Source: Puniceicoccus vermicola (GTDB lineage: Bacteria > Verrucomicrobiota > Verrucomicrobiia > Opitutales > Puniceicoccaceae). From it: a stretch of DNA of 36,523 bases. The stretch spans positions 1 to 36,523 of the forward strand of contig NZ_JACHVA010000131.1 of the NCBI RefSeq assembly GCF_014230055.1, read 5' to 3'. Positions 25,942 through 33,832 of the stretch are shown one piece after another. The position numbers were made by a program, and so were the translations under genes. The notes below the pieces were generated by a model. That model ran no database searches. It was not told the origin of the DNA and was given only the letters and a program-made list of their open reading frames with translations. Every line of letters begins with the position of its first letter. Within the stretch, counting starts at the first letter, position 1.

Positions 25942-27271
25942 ATGCGGGAAAAATCAGATTGGATTGAGAATCTTTATGATCGTCTGGCGAACCAGGAAGA
26001 TGCTCGCGTCTGCAAGGCCATCAGCGAGGACGCCTGTCGTGAGGTTCCGGGAAATTTTTTCCTGCAGCTCATCAGCAACACGCTGACCAAGGTCGGGGAT
26101 CGTTTGGCGAATCCTAAGACGACTTTAGCCTGGCTTTTGGAGGCTTTTGGAGGCGCCATCGGTTTTTACCGGACTGATTGTTCCTCTCCGCGAATCAGGA
26201 TCGTTGCTTCCCCAGATTCTGATAGCCGGATTTATTCGGCGGCTGGGCGTGCGCAAGTGGGTCTGGGTGGCAGGATCGGCGGCTCAGGCTCTGTGCGTCG
26301 CTGGAATGGGACTGGTTGCCCTTTCTTTGGAGGGCTCGCTGGCGGGCTGGTCGTTGATCGTCCTGCTGGCCGTTTTCAGTCTGGCCCGAGGGCTATGTTC
26401 CGTCGCCTCGAAGGATATTCTTGGAAAAACGATTCCGAAGTCCCGCCGAGGTCGGCTGAAGGGATGGATGAGCTCGGCGAGTGGATTCATCGCCATGGGG
26501 TTCGGAGCATTTTTGATTGGAGAGGCGTGGACGGGGTCTTCCGAATCTTCGGTTGGAATCTACGCCTTGTTGCTTTTCGTTGCCGCGTTTCTTTGGGCAG
26601 TGGCCGCAGGAGTTTATTCCCGGTTGAAAGAATTCTCGGGGGAGACCGAGGGTGGAGGAAATGCCATTTCGGAGGCGCTGGATCAGATTCGGTTGTTGAA
26701 AACCGATGAAAATTTTCGGCGGTTTGTTGGGGTGCGGGCCTTGGCCATCGGGTCGGGGATGGGCGCTCCGTTTGTCATCTCTCTCGCACACCAGAGTTTG
26801 GGGGGATCTGCTCTCTGGCTGGGAATTTTCGTGATGGTCGATGGTTTCGCTGCGCTTCTGTCGGCTCCCGCTTTGGGAAGATGGGCGGACCGTTCCAGTC
26901 GAAATTTGTTGCGAGCCTCCATGCTCATCATCGGAGCTTTGCTTCTGGGAGTGAGCGTTCTTCCCTTTTTGGCTTTGCCGGAACCAGCTCTGGCGGTCCT
27001 GTTCCCCTTAATCTTCTTTCTTCTCGGGATCGGACACAGTGGGGTCCGATTGGGGAGAAAAACCTACTTAGTCGATTTTGCCGAGGGGAACCGGCGTACG
27101 GCTTACGTGGCGGTGAGCAATACCGTCATCGGAGTTTTACTCCTTTTCTCGGGAGCCTTGACGGGGCTGGTGGCCCTTCTTTCGGTTCCGGCGGTGCTCG
27201 TGCTCTTTTCTCTGGCGGCAGTTTTGGGTGCCTGGGGGGCTCGAAAGCTCCCGGAGGTCTCAGAAGGATAG
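25942..27271 (+). pseudogene. MFS transporter, frameshifted by a 10-bp tandem duplication
   Basis: The upstream frame starts at 25942 (MREKSDWIENLYDRLANQED) and reads the MFS N-terminus NFFLQLISNTLTKVGDRLAN up to LAWLLEAFGG. The matching continuation (EAPSVFTGLIVPLRESGSLL then PQ) is in another frame, which runs to 27271. Removing one copy of the repeated CTTTTGGAGG at 26134-26153 restores one continuous frame of about 440 residues (LAWLLEAPSVFTGLIVPL). The protein would be a 12-helix major facilitator transporter of unknown substrate. The second frame is long and otherwise undamaged, so the lesion is recent or reversible. A start at 26147 could yield a truncated product of 374 aa lacking the first helix, but this is unlikely to work. 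Confidence 0.85.
26134..26153 (+). repeat. 10-bp tandem duplication causing the MFS frameshift
   Basis: CTTTTGGAGG occurs twice without a gap (26134-26143 and 26144-26153). Ten bases added to a coding sequence shift the frame by one. Slippage or recombination between the two copies could remove it. Confidence 0.85.
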
Positions 27272-27359
27272 GCGGACCGTCGTTGAATCGCGATCTTCTC
27301 CGGAAAAGCGTGGAGATTCCGGAGAAATGAGCCGGATCGGGTGCAAAATTCACCCCCCC

Positions 27360-27375
27360 TAGGAAGGTCTTCCTA
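27360..27375. promoter_or_regulatory. Inverted repeat upstream of the permease gene
   Basis: TAGGAAG-GT-CTTCCTA is a perfect 7-bp inverted repeat 35 bases before the permease ATG. The size suits a dimeric regulator such as the LuxR-type protein encoded at 24214, but that link is only inferred. A six-T tail is lacking, so it is not a terminator. Confidence 0.4.
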
Positions 27376-27410
27376 TTGGCTCGGAGCCCAGATCTTGATA
27401 AGCTGAGGTC

Positions 27411-28241
27411 ATGGGAAGCATTACAGGGAGTAACGGATGGGTAAAAGGTTTCTTCCGGGGGTGGTTTGATTTTCAATCCCCGATCTCCAGATCGTCGAAG
27501 ATCTGTTTGTTGATCATCGCTTGGACGGTCTTTTTGTTGATCTGGCAGTATTATCCGCGCCCGGAGTCCATGGTGCGGTTGGTTCCGACGGCCAGTGATG
27601 TGGCGGTCACCATCAAGGAGCTCTTTGCCGAACAATTTTTTATGGACGATGTGATTGCGAGCGTGAAGCGGATCAGCATCAGCTTTGGAATCGCCGTCCT
27701 GATCGCGCTCCCATTGGGGATCGCGATGGGAACTTTTCCGGCGGTCGAGGCGTTTTTCAATCCCATCGTCTCGCCGATGCGCTACCTCCCGGCCCCTTCC
27801 TTCATTCCTTTGCTTCTCGCCCTTCTTGGAACAGGGGATAATCAGAAGGTCGCTCTCCTCGTGATCGGGGTCGTCTGGTTCCTGATCAGTCTTTTAATGG
27901 AGGATGCGAAGCGCGTCCCCAAGGAGCTGGTGGAGGCCTCGCGAACATTGGGCGCCGGAAAGATCAAGGCGATCACTTCGGTGATCATCCCCTCCGCCTC
28001 TCCCTATTTTATCGACACCATGCGCCAGTTGTTGGCGGTTAGTTGGACCTATCTGGTGATCGCTGAAATCGTAGCCTCCACCGACGGGATCGGCGCAGTC
28101 ATGATGCGCGCCCGTCGGGTGGTTGGCATGGATACCATCATGGCCTGCATCCTTATGATTGGGGTGCTGGGCTTCTGCTCGGACTGCCTGATACGGGGAC
28201 TGCGCTGGCTCTTGTTCCCTTATCTGCGGAACTCGAAATAA
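27411..28241 (+). CDS. ABC importer permease, nitrate/sulfonate/taurine type (TauC/SsuC)
   Basis: A 276-aa inner-membrane protein with about six helices. The BPD_transp_1 domain spans about residues 75-270. The EAA-type coupling loop is visible in EASRTLGAGKIKAITSVIIP, followed by ASPYFIDTMRQLLAVSWTYL. It would form the channel of the importer with the ATPase at 23285 and the binding protein at 28272. It is the first gene of a five-gene plus-strand run. The binding-protein gene follows after 30 bases. The preceding 138 bases contain an inverted repeat at 27360. Confidence 0.92.
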   Translation: MGSITGSNGWVKGFFRGWFDFQSPISRSSKICLLIIAWTVFLLIWQYYPRPESMVRLVPTASDVAVTIKELFAEQFFMDDVIASVKRISISFGIAVLIALPLGIAMGTFPAVEAFFNPIVSPMRYLPAPSFIPLLLALLGTGDNQKVALLVIGVVWFLISLLMEDAKRVPKELVEASRTLGAGKIKAITSVIIPSASPYFIDTMRQLLAVSWTYLVIAEIVASTDGIGAVMMRARRVVGMDTIMACILMIGVLGFCSDCLIRGLRWLLFPYLRNSK

Positions 28242-28271
28242 TTCTAACTCACTAAAAAAAGAAAAAAAGAT

Positions 28272-29312
28272 ATGAAGAAAAAATACGGTAAGATCGCCCT
28301 CGCAATGGGCCTCTCCCTTCTCATGGGCAACGCGCTTCTCGGTGCGGACAAGTCCACGGTCAAGGTTTCGCTCTTCTCATGGCCGGGTTACGGCTTTTGG
28401 TATATCGCTAAGGAAAAGAATCTCGCTCCCGATATCGATTTTGACATTCAGATCATCGAGGATCCCTACGAAAGTTTTGGGCAGATGACTGCGGGGCGCA
28501 TCGACATTTCGTCGAGCACTTCCGAATACGGACCGATTGCCGCGGACGCCAAAAATGGCATTAAGCTCGTAGCTTTCACCAATCCATCGACCGGGACAGA
28601 CAAGATCATCCTCGCTCCTGGCGAAGAGTCTGCCAAAGGCCTGAAAGGGAAGTCGGTCGCTGTTCTTGAAGGAGGACTGACTCAGGTTTTCATGGCCCTC
28701 TGGCTCGAGAAGAACGGCGTCAAATACGATGAAGTCAGCTACGTGAACGTCATCATGGACGATGCGGTTGCGGCGATGGTCAGTGGCGAAGTCGCTGCTG
28801 GTGAATTCTGGGAACCTTTCGGCGGTGCAGTGCGCGATGCCCTCTCCGGCACCAAGGTGATGGCCACCTCCTCGGAAAAGGAATGGCTCGAAACCGGTCT
28901 CCTCGGAGATGGGATGTACATGAGCACGCAGTTCATCGAAGAAAATCCGGAAGTGGCGAAGAAAGCCATGAAAGCTTACTGGGATGCAGTTGACTGGTGG
29001 CGGGAAAATCCCGACAAGGGCAACAAGATCATCGCTAAGGCCATTCGCTTCAAGGTGAGCGATGTCGAAGAGATCCTCGGAAACTCTCCTGAGCCGATGA
29101 GTGCCGGCATCTATTGCTTCAACATGGAAGAAGCCGCCCAATACATGGGACTTGCCAAAGGCACTCCTCCGTTGGGACTGAAGAACGGTCAAATTCAAGA
29201 GCACTGGGACATCCTCAGTGAGTGGTGGAAGAAGTTTGGTTTTACCAAAGCGAAGTATCCTATCGAGGCTGGGGTCAGCTTTGAACCGCTCAAGAGCCTG
29301 GTTAGCGAGTAA
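28272..29312 (+). CDS. ABC importer substrate-binding protein, NitT/TauT type
   Basis: A 346-aa periplasmic protein with a signal peptide (KIALAMGLSLLMGNALLGA, residues 7-25, cleaved before DKS). The mature part begins VKVSLFSWPGYGFWYIAKEK, the usual first strand and helix of TauA/NMT1-like binding proteins. Then come GQMTAGRIDISSSTSEYGPI and GKSVAVLEGG. Aromatic residues near the start (W38, Y41, W44 region) could line the ligand site. NMT1-like proteins bind taurine, alkanesulfonates, nitrate, pyrimidines or riboflavin precursors; the ligand here cannot be decided. A poly-A region with AAAAAGA precedes the ATG. The Rieske oxygenase follows after 33 bases, suggesting that the imported compound is its substrate. 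Confidence 0.92.
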   Translation: MKKKYGKIALAMGLSLLMGNALLGADKSTVKVSLFSWPGYGFWYIAKEKNLAPDIDFDIQIIEDPYESFGQMTAGRIDISSSTSEYGPIAADAKNGIKLVAFTNPSTGTDKIILAPGEESAKGLKGKSVAVLEGGLTQVFMALWLEKNGVKYDEVSYVNVIMDDAVAAMVSGEVAAGEFWEPFGGAVRDALSGTKVMATSSEKEWLETGLLGDGMYMSTQFIEENPEVAKKAMKAYWDAVDWWRENPDKGNKIIAKAIRFKVSDVEEILGNSPEPMSAGIYCFNMEEAAQYMGLAKGTPPLGLKNGQIQEHWDILSEWWKKFGFTKAKYPIEAGVSFEPLKSLVSE

Positions 29313-29345
29313 TCCATTAAGTCGAATCAACAAGGAGCAAAGATT

Positions 29346-30695
29346 ATGGAATCAGCTGCTACATTTTTCCAAGAAGCGACGGTCAAGGGGGGAGGCTCTC
29401 CCCTGACCGGACGCAACGGCCTCGGAAGCCCGGACTACCAGTTCCGCAATACCAAGAAGAAAGTGCCACTGGATGAGCTGTTGAAGCAGATCCAGGAGAT
29501 GGCCGACCTTCCTCTCGAAGAGAGCAAGACTCTCCCTGCGGAGACCTATACCAGCGAGGAATTCCTCGATTGGGAAATCGAAAACGTTCTCGGTGGGGGA
29601 TGGATGTGCCTCGCCCACCAGTCCCAGATCCCGAAACCGGGGGACTTCATCAATATGGACATCATGGGTGAGCCGATGATCGTCGTCCACGGTAAGGACG
29701 GGGAGTTCCGGGTTCTCTCGCGAGTCTGTCCGCACCGGGCCATGGACATCATGCCCCCCGGATTCGGCTACGATGGACACGGGCCCGCCGAGGCCCGTGA
29801 CGGGAAGTCAGATTGTGGGCATACCCGCATTTTCCTCTGCCCGTATCACCACTGGAGCTTCGAGCTCGACGGGAAGATGAAAGGCGGGCCGGAAATGCAC
29901 AAGGCGAAGAACTTCTGCCGTCAGGATGTGGGGTTGAAAACCTACCGCTCCGAAGTTTGGCAGGGATTCATCTTCGTGAATATCTCCGGGGATGCCGAGC
30001 CACTGGCCGAGCAATACCAAGAACTCAAGAAGGATGTTCAGGGTTGGCAGATGGAGGACATGGATGTCGTCATTGCGAAATCATGGGACTGTCCCTTCAA
30101 CTGGAAGGTCCTCGTCGAGAACTTCATGGAGGGCTATCACCACATGGGAGCGCACTGCAAGACACTGCAGCCCTTGATGCCCGCACGCGATACCTGGACG
30201 GATGGCGAGCATTCTCACTCGGTTCGAGTGAATCTGCCTTACCGCGACAGTGTTCCGACTACAGGGGATTCCGATTTTGAGGCAATCCCAACTCTGGACC
30301 CTGAGCACTATCGCCAGATGGCGGTGTTTCTCGGCCAGCCGACCTTCTTGCTCTTCACGGCGCCGGACCGGGTTTTCTGGTATCGCATTGAGCCAATCAG
30401 TGCTGATCGCAGCCGTCTGTTGACGACCTGCATGGTGCCGAAAAAGGCCAAGGAGGATCCGAAGTATGACGAGAAGATGGAGGAAGCCGAGAAGATGCTC
30501 GTCGACTTCCACCTCGAGGATATGGAGGTCTGCACTGCGGTTCAGCGTGGCTTTTACGCCAAGGGTTACCAGCGGGGACGGCTCAGCCACTTGGAAATGC
30601 CTCTGTGGTTGATTCATCGATACTATGCGGCCCGTGCCCGGGGGACTTATCCGACGTTTGACCGTCCAGCGGCTCCCTCGCAGGCTCCGTCCTGA
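29346..30695 (+). CDS. Rieske non-haem iron oxygenase, alpha subunit
   Basis: A 449-aa protein with a Rieske 2Fe-2S domain. Cys128/His130 are in CPHRAMD and Cys165/His168 in CPYHHW. The catalytic domain follows: ENFMEGYHHMGAH holds the mononuclear iron His265 and His270, and Asp392 (HLEDMEVCTAVQRG) is the likely third ligand. It would insert oxygen into an imported aromatic or quaternary-amine-type compound, using electrons from a reductase. The spacing between the two Rieske ligand pairs is 34 residues, about twice the usual 15-17; the extra part is GYDGHGPAEARDGKSDCGHT and contains another Cys and two His. No ferredoxin or reductase gene is in the window. AAGGAG at 29332-29337 is a strong ribosome-binding site. 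It lies between the binding-protein and FGE-like genes. Confidence 0.92.
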   Translation: MESAATFFQEATVKGGGSPLTGRNGLGSPDYQFRNTKKKVPLDELLKQIQEMADLPLEESKTLPAETYTSEEFLDWEIENVLGGGWMCLAHQSQIPKPGDFINMDIMGEPMIVVHGKDGEFRVLSRVCPHRAMDIMPPGFGYDGHGPAEARDGKSDCGHTRIFLCPYHHWSFELDGKMKGGPEMHKAKNFCRQDVGLKTYRSEVWQGFIFVNISGDAEPLAEQYQELKKDVQGWQMEDMDVVIAKSWDCPFNWKVLVENFMEGYHHMGAHCKTLQPLMPARDTWTDGEHSHSVRVNLPYRDSVPTTGDSDFEAIPTLDPEHYRQMAVFLGQPTFLLFTAPDRVFWYRIEPISADRSRLLTTCMVPKKAKEDPKYDEKMEEAEKMLVDFHLEDMEVCTAVQRGFYAKGYQRGRLSHLEMPLWLIHRYYAARARGTYPTFDRPAAPSQAPS

Positions 30696-30707
30696 ACTTC
30701 AAAGGAA

Positions 30708-31394
30708 ATGAGAGTCTTGATCGAGACAGACATGATTGAGGTGCCCTCCGGGACCTTCCTGATGGGAGAGAACGAGGAGGATAAGTACGCAAACGACACG
30801 GAACGGCCGCGCCATGAGGTGAGCGTTGATCGGTTCGAGATCGGGCGGGATCCGGTGACGATCGGCCAGTTTCGGGTCTTCCGTCCGGATCACGAACCGG
30901 GACTCCCCGAGGATTGGCCGGCCGCGAATGTCTCTTGGCTGGACGCTCAGGAGTACTGCAAGTGGCTCGGGTGGGGGTATCGACTTCCCACTGAGGCCGA
31001 GTGGGAGTTCGCGGCGCGAGGGGGGACTCAGTCCCCCTATCCACACGGCACGGTCCTCGAGATCGAACACGCCAATTTCTACTACGACGAGCGGGGGAAT
31101 CGGGTGGGCCTCGGACATCGATCGCCGGTGGGGTCCTATCCTCCCAATCGGTTCGGTCTTCACGACATGCTTGGCAATGTTTGTGAATGGGTCGAAGATG
31201 AGTGGACTCATATGTACGGCGCCACCGAGGAGGGGAGTGGGTCGGTGACCCAGCTCAATACGCACCGGGTTCTTCGGGGCGGAGCCTGGGATTATCTCCC
31301 GCGCCTCCTACGCGTGTCCTGGAGGGATTGCCTGGCGCAAACCGTCCGTCGGGACAATGTCGGCTTCCGCATCGCTCGAAGCTTGGATTCCTAG
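30708..31394 (+). CDS. Formylglycine-generating-enzyme-like (SUMF1/EgtB fold) protein
   Basis: A 228-aa protein of the FGE-sulfatase fold: IEVPSGTFLMGENEED, SVDRFEIGRDPVT, ANVSWLDAQEYCKWLG, RLPTEAEWEFAARGG, NRFGLHDMLGNVCEWVEDEW, then RVLRGGAWDYLPRLLRVSWR and VGFRIAR. True formylglycine-generating enzymes have two active-site cysteines in the last block, which reads DYLPRLLRVSWRD here with no Cys before the RxxxR part. It is therefore unlikely to make formylglycine. Relatives act as sulfoxide synthases (EgtB) or as unexplained accessory proteins. It begins 12 bases after the Rieske gene with AAAGGA just before the ATG, so it is almost surely co-translated. It may modify or oxidise the same substrate. 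Confidence 0.87.
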   Translation: MRVLIETDMIEVPSGTFLMGENEEDKYANDTERPRHEVSVDRFEIGRDPVTIGQFRVFRPDHEPGLPEDWPAANVSWLDAQEYCKWLGWGYRLPTEAEWEFAARGGTQSPYPHGTVLEIEHANFYYDERGNRVGLGHRSPVGSYPPNRFGLHDMLGNVCEWVEDEWTHMYGATEEGSGSVTQLNTHRVLRGGAWDYLPRLLRVSWRDCLAQTVRRDNVGFRIARSLDS

Positions 31395-31416
31395 GAAGGA
31401 AAAGAGATTTGGCCCG

Positions 31417-31510
31417 AAACTCCTCCCCTGCAAGCAGGGGAGGGGGACCCCCGACGATGTCGGGGGTGGAGGGGTTCCGGTCGAGCGCATTCATCCGTAA
31501 ACATTCTTTC
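31417..31510. repeat. Double-hairpin repeat, copy 1
   Basis: Contains CTCCCCTGC-AA-GCAGGGGAG (31423-31442) and then CCCCCGAC-GAT-GTCGGGGG. The tail GGTCGAGCGCATTCATCCGT resembles bases 1874-1897 near the LacI gene. Confidence 0.85.
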
Positions 31511-31620
31511 GAACAGCTCCACCTTGCATTTAGAAACTTTATTCTGCCACACAAGTCTCTTGCTTCTCACCTTTCGATTGTTGATAGGTCTTCTTCCGCG
31601 GAAGCAGCCATTCCATCGGG

Positions 31621-31636
31621 GCGGACTAAAGTCCGC
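31621..31636. repeat. CTAAAG-loop palindrome
   Basis: GCGGACTAAAGTCCGC is a perfect inverted repeat between the two double-hairpin copies. It belongs to the same loop family as the hairpins of the 179-bp array. Confidence 0.6.
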
Positions 31637-31724
31637 GCTCCAGGAACATCGTTTTCACCGACCGCTCTTCCCAACAACTGACGCTGGTCCCTACATGATT
31701 AAGTGTGCAATCCAATTTTGCACC

Positions 31725-31818
31725 AAACTCCTCCCCTGCAAGCAGGGGAGGGGGACCCTCGACGATGTCGAGGGTGGAGGGGTTCCAGTCGAGCGCTCTC
31801 ATCCGTAAACACTCTTTC
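31725..31818. repeat. Double-hairpin repeat, copy 2
   Basis: Same length (94 bases) as copy 1. The second hairpin reads ACCCTCGAC-GAT-GTCGAGGGT: the C-G pair of copy 1 has become a T-A pair, with both arms changed, so pairing is kept. It ends 11 bases before the start of the TIM-barrel gene. Confidence 0.85.
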
Positions 31819-31829
31819 TCAATGACTTT

Positions 31830-32675
31830 ATGAACGTACAACTATTTAAAACACTTTGGGGGCACTCCGGGCCCTATGCTACAGCAGCCGATCAGGTCGT
31901 CGCAGCGGGGTTCCAGGGCTTCGAGGGGCCCATTCCCGCTGGAGGTCCGGAGCGCGCAGAGTTTCTCGAAGCACTTTCGTCGCGGGATCTCCTCTACATC
32001 GGAGAAATTTCTACAACTGGATTTGCGGTGCCCGACCCGGGATCCACGGTCGAGGATCACTTGGAAGCTTTTGAGCGGATTCTGGAAAGTAGTCTGGAGG
32101 CGAAGCCGATCTACTTCAGTTCCATGGCGGGAAACGATCTATGGTCTTTTGCGGAAACGATCGATTTCTTTACCAAGGCCTGGGAGATCGCCCAGAAGTT
32201 CCAAGTCCGGGTTGGATTCGAAACCCATCGCAGCCGGAGTCTCTATCATCCGATTGTGACCAAAAACCTTTTGGCCGAACTTCCTCCGATCGAATTGACC
32301 CTCGACATCAGTCACTGGTGCAACGTCTGCGAGCGCCTGGTCCTCGACGAGCTGCCGGAGGTCTTGGAATTGATCTCGGAACGGGCTCTCCACATTCAAC
32401 CCCGGATCGGTTATGATCAGGGAGCACAGGTGCCGGATCCCCGCGCTCCTTTATACCAACCGGCGGTGGAAGCACACATTCGCTGGTGGAAGTCCGTGTG
32501 GAAAAGTCAGAAGGAAAGGGGATTCGAGCGGATCACCATGACCCCGGAGTTCGGTCCGGACGGCTATCTCCAAGTCGATCCCTACACAGAAAAGCCCGTT
32601 GCCGATCTTTGGGAACTCAACCAATGGGCTGGTCACCGTATGAAGGAAGAGTGCCTCGCTTTCTTGGGTGAATGA
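31830..32675 (+). CDS. Sugar phosphate isomerase/epimerase-like TIM-barrel protein
   Basis: A 281-aa protein of the xylose-isomerase-like TIM-barrel (AP endonuclease 2 / sugar phosphate isomerase) family. Visible segments are AADQVVAAGFQGFEG, VRVGFETHRSRSLY with a metal-type Glu and His, IELTLDISHWCNVCERLV with a metal Asp and His, HIQPRIGYDQGAQ, and ITMTPEFGPDGY with a Glu. Glu, Asp, His and Glu at these strand ends form the usual metal site, so the enzyme is probably active. The substrate is unknown. It closes the plus-strand run, but the repeat interval before it means it may have its own promoter. It may process a product of the Rieske reaction. A terminator follows. Confidence 0.85.
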   Translation: MNVQLFKTLWGHSGPYATAADQVVAAGFQGFEGPIPAGGPERAEFLEALSSRDLLYIGEISTTGFAVPDPGSTVEDHLEAFERILESSLEAKPIYFSSMAGNDLWSFAETIDFFTKAWEIAQKFQVRVGFETHRSRSLYHPIVTKNLLAELPPIELTLDISHWCNVCERLVLDELPEVLELISERALHIQPRIGYDQGAQVPDPRAPLYQPAVEAHIRWWKSVWKSQKERGFERITMTPEFGPDGYLQVDPYTEKPVADLWELNQWAGHRMKEECLAFLGE

Positions 32676-32750
32676 TTTTCCCCATCCAAATTTGATTCCG
32701 TAGAAGAAATCGAATTCGTAGAGGGAAGGATCGTGTCCGAACCCTGAGCG

Positions 32751-32795
32751 GAAAGACAGCGATGGGGAGCAGGAATGTTCCCCATCTCTGTTTTC
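32751..32795. terminator. Bidirectional terminator between convergent genes
   Basis: ACAG-c-GATGGGGA pairs with TCCCCATC-t-CTGT (32756-32791) around a 10-base loop, one mismatch in the stem. A-residues precede and a TTT(T) run follows on the plus strand. It sits between the TIM-barrel gene (plus) and the DoxX gene (minus). Confidence 0.7.
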
Positions 32796-32823
32796 CGTTC
32801 TAATAGAAAGAAGTATGAACCGA

Positions 32824-33234
32824 TTAGCTGGACGCCTTCGGAAGATTTTTCTCTGGATCCGGGCCTGGTGTATAGCGGTTGATCAAGAGAAGGTAGAAAA
32901 TGCCGAGGTGAACTAGCTGCGCCATGACCGCGCTCCAGTTCTCGATGAGGCCTGAGCCGAACATCAGAACGCCCATTAAAAGGGCTCCTGCAGCGAGCCC
33001 CCATCGGATGAACTTTCCTCCCAAAAGGATCAGGATTCCGGAGGCAGCTTCGACGATAGGAATGACGAATCCTGCCGCCAGGGAAGGATATCCACTGAGA
33101 AGCGTTTCGGCAAACTCGGAGGAAATCCCCTCAGCAAAAGATCCCAACTTGGGGAGTCGGACCGCTCCATGCATGAAGAAACCGAGTCCGAGGCTGATCC
33201 GGCAGCAGAGGTAGGCAAGTTTGTGATTGTCCAT
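32824..33234 (-). CDS. DoxX-family membrane protein
   Basis: A 136-aa protein from the ATG at 33234. The N-terminal ISLGLGFFMHGAVRLPKL is the DoxX hallmark (helix then HGxxKL). Four helices follow, with VIPIVEAASGILILLGGKFI the conserved middle segment. The family includes DoxD-like quinone oxidoreductase parts and putative membrane redox proteins; function here is unknown. The frame extends 20 codons upstream, but that part is not membrane-like. It faces the TIM-barrel gene convergently. Confidence 0.85.
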   Translation of the reverse strand: MDNHKLAYLCCRISLGLGFFMHGAVRLPKLGSFAEGISSEFAETLLSGYPSLAAGFVIPIVEAASGILILLGGKFIRWGLAAGALLMGVLMFGSGLIENWSAVMAQLVHLGIFYLLLINRYTPGPDPEKNLPKASS

Positions 33235-33361
33235 GAAGAAGAGGGCTTTGGTTTGCGATTTTAAGTAACCAATGCGGCCGTCCGGATCGGTCAAATGGGT
33301 TGCGGTGATTCAGCAGATATTTCGATTGTGAATTGGGTTCCTGATACGATCCCTTCCGTTT

Positions 33362-33814
33362 TCATTGTGAATGTAATAATGCCTTCAGTTCATCCAGGGG
33401 ACCGTCGCCGGATTTGTATCCAAACCGCGAGGCTAAAAAAATTAGGCATCTGGCCCAACACGGAATTCCACTGGATTTGAGGTCGAAAGAATGAACGAGA
33501 TTGCACCCCGATTCGTCCCGACGGGAGAGGGTGTAGGATTCGTCAGCGCTACGGGAGCGTCCCTTGCGGTCGTGAAAAAAGTAGCGGAGGAGCAGGGATT
33601 TTTCGGGCTCGAGCGTTACGATCTTGCCGAGGGTTTCGGTAGGCGGACCGGATAATTGAAAAACGGCGCGGAATTCGGCGCCCTCCTCAAATTTGCGAGG
33701 AGAACTCGCCTCCACACATTTGGAATTCCAGGCTGGCAGGTTGCCTGGGTCTCGAATGATCTCCCAGACTTGGGCGCAAGAATTCGGAAGATTCATTTTT
33801 TCCTGCAAGATCAT
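33362..33814 (-). CDS. SRPBCC (START-like) protein
   Basis: A 150-aa soluble protein. The N-terminal strand and helix with VWEIIRDPGNLPAWNSKCVE is the classical SRPBCC polyketide-cyclase/Bet v1-like opening, followed by GAEFRAVFQLSGPPTETLGK and a C-terminal helix. These proteins bind lipids or hydrophobic small molecules in a cavity; the ligand here is unknown. It lies 18 bases after the 136-aa membrane-anchored protein gene, so they are probably co-transcribed. Confidence 0.8.
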   Translation of the reverse strand: MILQEKMNLPNSCAQVWEIIRDPGNLPAWNSKCVEASSPRKFEEGAEFRAVFQLSGPPTETLGKIVTLEPEKSLLLRYFFHDRKGRSRSADESYTLSRRDESGCNLVHSFDLKSSGIPCWARCLIFLASRFGYKSGDGPLDELKALLHSQ

Positions 33815-33832
33815 ACGAAGATGGGAAGGAAC

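Larger units (their letters stand above)
31395..31829. other. Intergenic interval with duplicated hairpins
   Basis: No gene is supported. It contains a 94-base sequence present twice (31417-31510, 31725-31818) and the palindrome GCGGACTAAAGTCCGC at 31621-31636. Confidence 0.7.

Noticed and set aside
28377-29333. A 318-aa minus-strand frame opposite the binding-protein gene
   Set aside because: Antisense shadow; the plus-strand frame has a signal peptide and clear NMT1-like family blocks.
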